Below, in pieces: positions 57,265 to 64,000 of a stretch of 64,000 nucleotides of DNA. Position 1 is the stretch's first letter. Each line of letters starts with the position of its first letter. The notes under the pieces are model-generated. The model searched no databases, had not been told where the DNA came from, and saw nothing but the letters and a program-made list of their open reading frames with translations. A program made the translations under genes and the position numbers. Source of the DNA: an uncultured Collinsella sp. (lineage in GTDB: Bacteria; Actinomycetota; Coriobacteriia; Coriobacteriales; Coriobacteriaceae); the NCBI GenBank assembly GCA_900540855.1, contig UQHK01000006.1, forward strand, positions 1-64,000. Direction: 5' to 3'.

Positions 57265-58308
57265 TTACTCAAAGTATTGAAACTTGTTCGTTGAAAAAGC
57301 GAATGTTACGACGAAGCCTTCGCCGGGCTCCGATGCTGCGGTGACGTCGATGCCCATCTTGGAGCACAGGCGCGCCACCAGGTAGAGGCCGATGCCCGTT
57401 GCGTGCTTGGTGGTGCGGCCGTTGTCGCCGGTAAAGCCCTTCTCGAACACGCGCGGCAGGTCTGCCGCACACACGCCGCAGCCGTTGTCCGCAACGGTGA
57501 GCTCGATGCGCTCGCTCGCCAGGCCCTCGTCCAGTAACGCGCCCGAAAACACGATCTTCGCGCCGTCCTCGCGCGCATATTTAATGCTGTTCTGAATGAG
57601 CTGGCCCAGGATAAACTCGAGCCATTTTTCGTCGGTAAAGACCTCGAAGTCGAGGTTCTCGCACACCGGAGCCACGTGCGCCGCAATGAGCTCGCGCGCG
57701 TTGGCCTTAATCGCACCCGTCACCAAGGTCTTAAGGTCCCAGCGGCGAATCAGGTAGTCGCGCTCCACGACTTCCGAGCGCGCGTAGTACAGCGCCTGGT
57801 CGATATAGCGTTCCACGCGAGCCAACTCGCGACCCAGGTCATCGACACGTGTTGGGTCATCTGCGCCGCCGTCGAGGTTTTCCAGAATCAGGTGAGCCGC
57901 CGCCAGGGGCAGCTTGGCCTCGTGGACCCAGCTCTCGATATAGTCGCGATAGTCTTCGGTCTGACGCCGGCCCTCGGCAACCTCGTCGCAGGCGGCTTTG
58001 CCCACCCGGCACAGGACCTCGTACTCGAGCTCGCCCTCGGCATAGGTTGGGCATTGCACCATCTCCTGCACCCATGCGGGACTCTCGAGCTCCTCTGCCG
58101 CGCGCTCCAACTGACGCAGAAAACGGCGACGGCGAGCGTACTCGATCACGATGCCGAGCATACCGAAGATAAAGGACACGCCAACCGCCACGACCACGAT
58201 AGAAACGGGTGCGCCGGCGACCGTCAGCACAAAGCAGCTCAGCAGCACGCCGCACGTCCACACGGCGACGGGAAGCAGTGCATCTTTAAAGAACTTGCCA
58301 AACGACAT
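57265..58308 (-). CDS. Sensor histidine kinase (short, intramembrane-sensing type)
   Basis: 347 aa. Two closely spaced membrane segments (about residues 10-32 and 34-56) with almost no extracellular loop, as in BceS-type kinases that sense cell-envelope stress or ABC transporters. The phosphorylated His129 is in ESWVHEAKLPLAAAHL. N box NSIKYARED, G1 DNGCGV, G2 GIGLYLVAR. It follows its response regulator by 9 bp. No Bce-type ABC genes are near in the window. Confidence 0.88.
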   Translation of the reverse strand: MSFGKFFKDALLPVAVWTCGVLLSCFVLTVAGAPVSIVVVAVGVSFIFGMLGIVIEYARRRRFLRQLERAAEELESPAWVQEMVQCPTYAEGELEYEVLCRVGKAACDEVAEGRRQTEDYRDYIESWVHEAKLPLAAAHLILENLDGGADDPTRVDDLGRELARVERYIDQALYYARSEVVERDYLIRRWDLKTLVTGAIKANARELIAAHVAPVCENLDFEVFTDEKWLEFILGQLIQNSIKYAREDGAKIVFSGALLDEGLASERIELTVADNGCGVCAADLPRVFEKGFTGDNGRTTKHATGIGLYLVARLCSKMGIDVTAASEPGEGFVVTFAFSTNKFQYFE

Positions 58309-58317
58309 AGCCGGCCC

Positions 58318-58989
58318 CTAGACCGAATAGCCTTGGCCGCGATGCGTCGTCAAATACCCCTTGATGCCGATTTTTTCGAGCGTGGTGCGCAGGCGGTTGA
58401 TGTTGACGGTGAGCGTATTGTCGTCCACGAAGGCGTCGGAGTCCCACAGGTCCTGCATGATGGCCGAGCGCGAGACGATCTTGCCCGCGCGGCTCAGGAG
58501 CAGCGAGAGAATGCGCAGCTCATTTTTGGTGAGCTCGGTGCTGTCGCCGGTCGCCGTGTTGGTGACCATAGAGCGGGCGAGGTCGAGCTCCAGCCCCTTG
58601 TGGACGAGCGTGCTGCGCTCGCCTGACGCCGCGGTGCGACGCAGCAGTGCGTTGATGCGCGCCACGAGCACGCGCGCGCTATAGGGCTTGGGAACAAAGT
58701 CGTCCGCGCCGAGCGTCATGGCCATGACCTCGTCGATCTCGGTCGTGCGCGAGGTGAGGACGATGATGGGGACCTCGGATTCGCGGCGAACCTCGTGGCA
58801 GATATGCTGGCCGTCCTTGACGGGAAGCGTGAGGTCGAGCAGCACCAGGTCGGGCGCGGCGGCGAGAATATCGCGCGAGACATGCTCGAACGATTCGCAG
58901 GCCTCGATTTCAAACCCGGCGCGGGCAAGGATGTCGATAAGCTCACGACGAATGGGCTCGTCGTCCTCAACGATATAGATCAGCGCCAT
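58318..58989 (-). CDS. OmpR-family response regulator
   Basis: 223 aa from ATG 58989 (GAGGGGAG upstream). Receiver with acidic pocket IVEDDEP, phospho-acceptor Asp52 in LLDLTLP, Thr/Ser and Lys101 in DDFVPKPYSARVL. Winged-helix DNA-binding domain from about residue 128 (ELTKNELRILSLLLSRAGKIVSR) ending RGQGYSV. The frame to 59112 has no better start. Forms a two-component operon with the kinase gene, regulator first. Confidence 0.9.
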   Translation of the reverse strand: MALIYIVEDDEPIRRELIDILARAGFEIEACESFEHVSRDILAAAPDLVLLDLTLPVKDGQHICHEVRRESEVPIIVLTSRTTEIDEVMAMTLGADDFVPKPYSARVLVARINALLRRTAASGERSTLVHKGLELDLARSMVTNTATGDSTELTKNELRILSLLLSRAGKIVSRSAIMQDLWDSDAFVDDNTLTVNINRLRTTLEKIGIKGYLTTHRGQGYSV

Positions 58990-59133
58990 GGATTCCGCTC
59001 CCCTCTTGGTTGTCTTGCCACCATTATGGCTGCGAAACTGCAGGTGCGCGCCACGCACGTCGCCAAGGTGACAGAACTGTTCGCGAGCGGGGGCGTTTTG
59101 TCCGCCTCGCACTCGCAGCGGTGGCGGGAACCA

Positions 59134-59170
59134 AAATGATTCTTTAATCCCCGTCCCAGAATAATCATTT
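59134..59170. repeat. Short inverted repeat with GGGACGGGG core
   Basis: AAATGATTCT (59134-59143) faces AGAATAATCATTT (59158-59170). The centre reads GGGACGGGGATT on the minus strand. Similar in flavour to the other GGGAC-containing palindromes in this window. Confidence 0.4.
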
Positions 59171-59876
59171 AGCGGCGGGCGCGAAGCTTTTCGTAGCCGT
59201 CGGCAAAGAAGGCGACCGTCGCGGCATCAGACTCGGCGGCGTCGGCGTCGGTGGCAGGCACCACGCCGTGCTCGTCGCTTACCAGGAACAAGGCGCCCTT
59301 GAGCTGTGCGGGAATGTCTACGCGCGTGACCGGGATGCCCTTGGTCTGGGCCAGCTGCTCTATGAGCGTCGCCGTGCCACACAGGCACTCGTCCGCCGGC
59401 GCCACAAAGGCCAGCTCGCCGTTGTTGACGGCAGCGAGCAGCTCGGGCGCCACGCCGGTTTCGTCGGCCTCGGAGCGGGCCTCGGCGGAGCGGGCACGCA
59501 GCGCCTTGGCCGAAGTATCGGCCAGCGGCTCGTACTCACCCACCGTCATGGCGGCATTGCCGTTAACGTCGATCACCAGCATGAGCACGCCGTCGTGCGC
59601 GGTGTAATCGCCCTCGGCAAGCGACCACTCAACGTGCTGCTTGGCCCAGCTGAGCATGTTATGGGTAAGCGGCTCGCCCTGCACCAAGCGCTCGGACAGC
59701 GCGCGAATGTGACGGTTGAGCATGGGCACCTTTTTGTTGGACATGCGCCAACGGCAGATAAGCGCGGGCTTGTCGAGCGTAAACTTCTCGACCGCCTCCT
59801 GATTGGCGCAAAAGTCCTCGTACGCACGCTGGTCCTCGGCATTGCCAAACAGCTCGGCATCATCAATCTGGGGCAT
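59169..59876 (-). CDS. Protein of unknown function
   Basis: 235 aa from ATG 59876 (AAAGG 7 nt upstream); two earlier in-frame ATG codons are at 59900 and 59882. Acidic, cytoplasmic. N-terminal half has QRAYEDFCANQEAVEKFT and CRWRMSNKKVPMLNRHI. The C-terminal half carries a conserved-looking motif, FVAPADECLCGTATLIEQLA, with a Cys pair. I recognise no family. It overlaps a short inverted repeat at 59134-59170 by a few bases. Confidence 0.6.
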   Translation of the reverse strand: MPQIDDAELFGNAEDQRAYEDFCANQEAVEKFTLDKPALICRWRMSNKKVPMLNRHIRALSERLVQGEPLTHNMLSWAKQHVEWSLAEGDYTAHDGVLMLVIDVNGNAAMTVGEYEPLADTSAKALRARSAEARSEADETGVAPELLAAVNNGELAFVAPADECLCGTATLIEQLAQTKGIPVTRVDIPAQLKGALFLVSDEHGVVPATDADAAESDAATVAFFADGYEKLRARR

Positions 59877-59916
59877 GGTCATACCTTTCGTGTTAGTCAT
59901 TCCGTCCTCTTATACC

Positions 59917-59952
59917 AAAAAGACGGCCCTCCAAACGGAGCGGCCGTCTTTT
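59917..59952 (-). terminator. Terminator of purH
   Basis: AAAAGACGGCC pairs with GGCCGTCTTTT, with a U run on the minus strand. Confidence 0.85.
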
Positions 59953-59981
59953 GCAGAGATTATTTTGTCCCGGGGCGAAAC

Positions 59982-61589
59982 TTAGTGCCTAAAGTGGCGG
60001 GCGCCCGTAAACACCATAGCAATATTGTGCTCGTTGCAGGCCTGGATGCTCTCGTCGTCGCGCTTGGAGCCACCGGGCTGGATGATGCAGGTCACGCCGT
60101 GTGCGGCAAGCACGTCGACGTTGTCGCGGAACGGGAAGAACGCGTCACTTGCGCAGGCAAAGCCGCCCTTCTCCACGCCTTCGCGCTCGCAAAAGTCCTC
60201 GGCGCGTTCGCAGGCAAGCAGTGCGGAGTCAACGCGGTTGGGCTGACCCGGGCCCATGCCAATGCCGGCCTTGCCCTTGGAGACCAGAATGGCGTTGGAC
60301 TTAACGCCCTTGCAGACCTTCCAGGCAAACTCGAGCTCGGCCATCTCAGCGTCGGTGGGCTTGCGGTCGGTGGGGAACGTAAAGGTCGCGGGATCCTCGG
60401 TCACGTGGTCGACCTCCTGCACCAGCATGCCGCCGTCGATGGAGCGCAGCTCCACCTGGGCACCGTGGTCCACGCCGCCGGTAGCCAGCACGCGCAGGTT
60501 GGGGCGCTTGGCCATGCGCTCGAGCGCCTCATCGGTGTAGCTCGGGGCGATGATGACCTCGACGAACTGCTTGTTCTGGTCGGCGAAGTGCTCAACCAGC
60601 TCAAAGGGAACCTCGCGGTTGCAGGCGATGATGCCGCCGAAGGCGCTCTTGGGATCGCAGGCGAAAGCGCGGTCGTAGGCGGCCGTGATATCCTCGGCAA
60701 CGGCGGAACCGCAGGGGTTCTGATGCTTGAGGATCACGCAGGCCGGCTCGTCGAACTCGCGGACCAGGTTCCAGGCGGCATCGGCGTCCAGATAGTTGTT
60801 GTAGCTGAGCGGCTTGCCCTGGATCTGCTCGGAGCCCACAAGCGGGAACTGAGAGCTCGCGGTGTTCTCGCAGCCCTCGGCAAAGCGGTAGACCGTAGCC
60901 TTTTGCTGAGGATTCTCACCATAGCGCAGGTCGTCGACCTTCTCCAGCGAAATCTCGAGCTTGGCAGAGGTGTCCGCCACGTCGCTTGCCTGGGCGGCAA
61001 GCCAACGGGAGATAGCCGTGTCGTAGGCGGCGGTGGTCTGGTAGACCTTCACCTGCAGGCGACGACGGGTGGAAAGCGTGGCGCAGCCACCGGTCTCGCG
61101 CATCTCGGCCAGGACGGCATCATAGTCGGCCGGGTCGGAGATGACGGTAACGCTCGCGGCGTTCTTGGCGGCAGAGCGCAACATGGAGGGACCACCGATG
61201 TCGATGTGCTCGATGGCATCCGCAAAGGTAACCTCGGGGTTGGCGACGGTCTTCTCGAACTCGTACAGGTTGACGACGACCAGGTCGATTAGCTTAATGC
61301 CGTGCTGAGCGGCCTCCTGCATGTGCTGCTCGGAATCGCGACGGGCAAGCAGCGCGCCGTGAACCTTGGGATGCAGCGTCTTGACGCGGCCGTCCATCAT
61401 CTCGGGATAGCCCGTGAACTCCTCGATGGGGGTTACGGGAACGCCCGCGTCCTCGATGGCACGAGCCGTGCCGCCCGTAGAGATGATCTCGACGCCAAAG
61501 TCGTCAACCAGCGTCCGTGCGAAATCGACGACGCCCGTCTTATCGGTAACCGAGATCAACGCGCGTGCGATCTTCACATCAGATCCCAT
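59982..61589 (-). CDS. purH: Bifunctional AICAR formyltransferase/IMP cyclohydrolase
   Basis: Last two steps of IMP synthesis. 535 aa, the usual length. N-terminal IMP cyclohydrolase domain (about 1-200) with ALISVTDKTG, STGGTARAIEDAGV and GRVKTLHPKVHG. C-terminal transformylase with the catalytic Lys-His in CVILKHQNPCGSA (about residues 284-296) and ASDAFFPFRDNVD. AGGAGG precedes the ATG. A single gene. I saw no purine riboswitch upstream. Confidence 0.95.
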   Translation of the reverse strand: MGSDVKIARALISVTDKTGVVDFARTLVDDFGVEIISTGGTARAIEDAGVPVTPIEEFTGYPEMMDGRVKTLHPKVHGALLARRDSEQHMQEAAQHGIKLIDLVVVNLYEFEKTVANPEVTFADAIEHIDIGGPSMLRSAAKNAASVTVISDPADYDAVLAEMRETGGCATLSTRRRLQVKVYQTTAAYDTAISRWLAAQASDVADTSAKLEISLEKVDDLRYGENPQQKATVYRFAEGCENTASSQFPLVGSEQIQGKPLSYNNYLDADAAWNLVREFDEPACVILKHQNPCGSAVAEDITAAYDRAFACDPKSAFGGIIACNREVPFELVEHFADQNKQFVEVIIAPSYTDEALERMAKRPNLRVLATGGVDHGAQVELRSIDGGMLVQEVDHVTEDPATFTFPTDRKPTDAEMAELEFAWKVCKGVKSNAILVSKGKAGIGMGPGQPNRVDSALLACERAEDFCEREGVEKGGFACASDAFFPFRDNVDVLAAHGVTCIIQPGGSKRDDESIQACNEHNIAMVFTGARHFRH

Positions 61590-61866
61590 GCAGTCCTCCT
61601 GTCTGGTACGCCGCCGTGCTCTGTGAGTCGGTGATACGTCGATCTGCAGCGCTCGCGCAGCGGCATTGAAAATACTGATTCAATGTAGCGCATCGAGCGC
61701 ATCGATGCACCCCGCAACGAGCGCATGTGCAGAAAAAGTTTGCGAGCGGAGGGGATGGGCACGGCACCGGGCACGGTGAGTTCATGGAACACAGGGGCAC
61801 CATAATTAGATGCCAATAGCGTGGTAGAACTGTGCTCGATATGCATCCGCAAAAGAAAGAGGCACC

Positions 61867-62508
61867 ATGGTCTCGCGGGTTCTCTACCGACCGTTTGATA
61901 CCGAAGACTTCGACGCCATCGCGCTGATTCTGCAGCAGCTTTGGCATAACAATTCGGATAACGATGAGTACAACCGCCTTGAGGCCGCGTGCGACCTCGC
62001 CTATTGCCTTTCGTCATCGACGTTTTCGCAGGTTGCCGTAATCGACGGTCAGGCGCGTGGCATTTCGCTCGCGCGTGCGGGACAAAGCTGTGGCGCCGCC
62101 GTCAAGGAACATTGGATGGATACCGAACGCGCGCTGCTATCGCAGATGCGTGAACTGGAGCCTGATGCCTGCGCCGAGTATCTCTCGTTTGTGCGTGCAA
62201 CCATCCGAACCAACAACCGCCTGCTCGAGAGCAGCCCGTTGCCGCACGACAACGAAGTCACGCTGCTCGCCGTCGATCCCGATGTCCACGGCCTGGGCGT
62301 TGGCTCGGTTTTGCTCGATGCCGCGGTCTCGTACCTGTCCTCGCGCGGGGCGACAAGGGCGCACCTGTACACCGACTCCAACTGCTCGTGGAAGTTCTAC
62401 GAGTTGCACGGCTTTAAGCGCACGGCCACGCACCGCGCCAACCGCGAAGAGCGCCGTCACGACATGCCGCGCGAAAGCTTCCTCTACGAACTCGACCTAA
62501 CAGCCTAG
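61867..62508 (+). CDS. GNAT-family N-acetyltransferase
   Basis: 213 aa. Acetyl-CoA binding signature VTLLAVDPDVHGLGVGSVLLDAAV (about residues 129-152) and the C-terminal YTDSNCSWKFYELHGFKRT. The N-terminal third (IALILQQLWHN region) differs from common GNATs, and the middle has a long helical insert. Substrate unknown. Divergent from purH, followed by REP-like and TIR elements. Confidence 0.82.
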   Translation: MVSRVLYRPFDTEDFDAIALILQQLWHNNSDNDEYNRLEAACDLAYCLSSSTFSQVAVIDGQARGISLARAGQSCGAAVKEHWMDTERALLSQMRELEPDACAEYLSFVRATIRTNNRLLESSPLPHDNEVTLLAVDPDVHGLGVGSVLLDAAVSYLSSRGATRAHLYTDSNCSWKFYELHGFKRTATHRANREERRHDMPRESFLYELDLTA

Positions 62509-62533
62509 CCCAGGCAGCCACACCTAGTCATTT

Positions 62534-62548
62534 AAGTCTGTCCCCAAT
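62534..62548. repeat. REP-like GGGGACAGACTT half-site
   Basis: AAGTCTGTCCCCAAT, reverse ATTGGGGACAGACTT. The same word, AAAGTCTGTCCCC, occurs at 48908-48920. GGGGACAGAC words are common in bacterial REP sequences linked to RAYT transposases, but no such gene is here. Confidence 0.35.
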
Positions 62549-62577
62549 GAGTGGCCTAGGGGGTTTGTAGATAGCCC

Positions 62578-62805
62578 TGGTCAAAAAACATCAAATATGA
62601 GTACTGTTACCTTTTTAGTAGCAGCGATTTGGGACATTTTTGATGCTTGTAGGCATGACGACCAGCTGCATGAGCTGACGTAGCTCCCCAAATGTTCAAT
62701 GAAATGGGCTCCTAACGAGAAGTACTCTCATTAGGAGCCCATTATTATGTGCAAACATATGTGACCAGCGCAGCAACAGTACTCATATTTGGCATTTTTT
62801 GTCCA
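62578..62805. repeat. TIR element copy 3 (228 bp) with an internal terminator-like hairpin
   Basis: Left end 62578-62610, right end 62773-62805, inverse copies with the word CAAATATGAGTACTGT. The left inner sequence CCTTTTTAGTAGCAGCGATT is identical to copy 2. The centre is unrelated to copies 1 and 2 and has a perfect hairpin: GGGCTCCTAA (62706-62715) with TTAGGAGCCC (62731-62740), flanked by AT-rich DNA. Confidence 0.88.
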
Positions 62806-62919
62806 CTGCCCCTTGCGCGAAGGTCCTCAGCGGAAAGTTTGGCCCGTTTCGATGCACAAAAATGGGATGAATCTTCCCTGGCAACCGCCCAGAAAGATCC
62901 ACCCCAAAGCAAGCGCTCA

Positions 62920-64000
62920 CTAGAACGTTCCGCCGCCGCCTCCGCCGGCGCCGCCACCACCGCCGCCAGAGAAGCCGCCGCCGCTGCCGCCGCTCGAGCT
63001 GTCGGAGCTCGAAGCCAGCTCGCGGATGGTCTCGTGGTACACATCGTTGAACGAATCGAGTGGGGACTCGTTGCCGTAGTGATGGTAATACCACCAGTAG
63101 CAGGGGTAGTTGTCGTAGAAATCGTCGCTGTTGCGCAGGTCCGCAGGCACGGCTTCGGCCAGCTGTCGCAGCACTTCTTTCGAAACGCCCAGGGCAACGC
63201 CCATCACCAGCAGCTTGTTCCACAAGATCAGGTCGCTGGGGACGGCCTCCTTCAGACGCGTAAAGTCCTCGAGCCAATGCTTGAGCGCCTTGCAGCGAGC
63301 CGCCACCTCGGCGCCCTCCGGCGTGTAACGGCGGAAAGTGCAGCTCAGGGCAAAGCCCACGATCGTGACGGGGATCGAGATCATAGCGGCACCGACATTG
63401 GCATCCGCAAAGTCGGTATAGATCAGAGAGCCCAGAATGTCAAAGACGATGATGATACCGAGAACCAGGCCGGCCACCATCGCGATGGTGCCATCCGATG
63501 CGATAAGCTCGCGCGCCTCCAGCTTGCCCTTAACCGTGCTCTGATAGTCCTCGAGCTTGTCGCCAACAGATGTGGTGCGCTCGCTAGCGTACTCCTCCAG
63601 CTCGCTAAACGTGCGCGAACGGACTCCGTCCTTATCGGGCTTAACGCCGGCGAAGAAGACCTTGAGCACATCGCGATCGATGCCGTCCTTCTTGGCAGCC
63701 TTCCAGGCCTCGTCGGTCACTGTGATGCGATACGTCTGCTCCTCTTTTTCGCGACGGAGCAGACCCTTCTTCTTGGTCTCGGTCGCTTCTTCCAGCTTGA
63801 TCACGCGGTCGTCGGTGAGCTTCATAAGCGTGGCGATATATGCCTGATCGGGCACGTCGTTCCAGCTCATGAGAGCTGCAAGCACCGCGGGATGGTCGGC
63901 CGAGGGCACATCGCGGAAGTACTCGTCCTGGAAGAGCGGCTTGGGCTTGGGCCTGCGCAGCTTAAGCATCACGATCACACCGGTATAGGCAACCGCCACG
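62920..64000 (-). CDS. DUF2207-like membrane protein, C-terminal part (5' end beyond the window)
   Basis: At least 359 aa are visible and the true start lies past the right edge. The visible part begins in a membrane segment (AVAYTGVIVMLKL), followed by a cytoplasmic domain (EYFRDVPSADHPAVLAALMSWN), two more membrane segments (about 170-192 and 200-218), a helical region and a C-terminus of Ser and Gly (SSGGSGGGFSGGGGGG type). This layout, with DUF2207/YciQ-like features and a Gly-rich end, is common in Gram-positive bacteria; the function is unknown. Confidence 0.75.
   Translation of the reverse strand, partial: VAVAYTGVIVMLKLRRPKPKPLFQDEYFRDVPSADHPAVLAALMSWNDVPDQAYIATLMKLTDDRVIKLEEATETKKKGLLRREKEEQTYRITVTDEAWKAAKKDGIDRDVLKVFFAGVKPDKDGVRSRTFSELEEYASERTTSVGDKLEDYQSTVKGKLEARELIASDGTIAMVAGLVLGIIIVFDILGSLIYTDFADANVGAAMISIPVTIVGFALSCTFRRYTPEGAEVAARCKALKHWLEDFTRLKEAVPSDLILWNKLLVMGVALGVSKEVLRQLAEAVPADLRNSDDFYDNYPCYWWYYHHYGNESPLDSFNDVYHETIRELASSSDSSSGGSGGGFSGGGGGGAGGGGGGTF

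Noticed and set aside
59268..61292. Long open frame on the plus strand (674 codons)
   Set aside because: Antisense of purH and the gene before it; composition is typical of a GC-driven shadow frame.
61590..61866. Purine riboswitch upstream of purH
   Set aside because: No conserved three-way junction or loop motifs could be seen in the leader.

Overview
The window looks like chromosomal DNA of a Coriobacteriia gut bacterium, most likely Collinsella. This is an inference from gene content and style and no taxonomic marker gene was read: high-GC coding DNA, many PTS operons, RicT next to HolB and Tmk, and Tat genes next to Hyp genes, with no rRNA or phage genes present. Coding density is high. 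Most genes from 12.6 kb onward are on the minus strand and are separated by strong intrinsic terminators. The right edge cuts through a gene.

Layout. (1) 0.1-5.4 kb is a lactose-PTS locus: lacF, a LacI repressor and lacE-lacG, with a matched pair of LacI-type operators 120 bp apart. (2) 5.4-8.2 kb is an accessory island. It holds an AAA ATPase of the DUF4143/COG1373 type, four direct repeats with an exact 34-bp period upstream of that ATPase, five 55-bp palindromes (four in tandem downstream, one upstream), and a Phd/ParE-type toxin-antitoxin pair. (3) 8.2-11.4 kb has a DeoR repressor, aldose 1-epimerase, an orphan mannose-family PTS EIIB whose phosphorylatable His is Tyr, and tRNA-Thr(CGU). 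(4) 11.6-12.5 kb has two genes of unknown function. (5) 12.6-23.2 kb is a hexosamine/tagatose region: YhcH, a fragment of a second nagA, tagatose-6-phosphate kinase, LacX-like epimerase, nagA, agaS, a GntR repressor and a five-gene mannose-family PTS operon that includes a YajC-like gene. (6) 23.3-31.3 kb holds a membrane-anchored SurA-like protein, NAD-type isocitrate dehydrogenase, a HEAT-repeat protein, an oxidoreductase with a Cys/His-rich tail, DegV, HPF and a solute-binding lipoprotein. (7) 31.6-41.1 kb holds an AbiEi/DUF559-like protein, ComF, RicT, HolB, Tmk, a zinc-ribbon membrane protein and a type IA topoisomerase. (8) 41.1-50 kb holds hypBA-tatC-tatA, a STAS protein, an aminotransferase, NhaA, PpaC and a ROK kinase. 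(9) 50-64 kb holds GntR-manA, PcrA, UppP, UspA, a two-component system, PurH, a GNAT enzyme and a partial DUF2207-like membrane protein.

How the genes fit together. Lactose imported as lactose-6-phosphate is cut by LacG to galactose-6-phosphate. N-acetylgalactosamine imported by the mannose-family PTS would be deacetylated by NagA and deaminated/isomerised by AgaS. Both routes meet at tagatose-6-phosphate, which the LacC-like kinase would phosphorylate. LacAB and LacD are not in the window. Recurrent promoter motifs (a DeoR-like site, a 21-bp-phased ACCGTTYA pair and a GntR palindrome) suggest the loci share regulators.

The most unusual sequence features are three intergenic 217-228 bp elements with 33-bp terminal inverted repeats (31.4, 45.9 and 62.6 kb), the repeat-bracketed ATPase island, the His-to-Tyr EIIB and the Cys/His tail on an otherwise ordinary dehydrogenase. 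All functional calls come from reading motifs by eye, without database searches.
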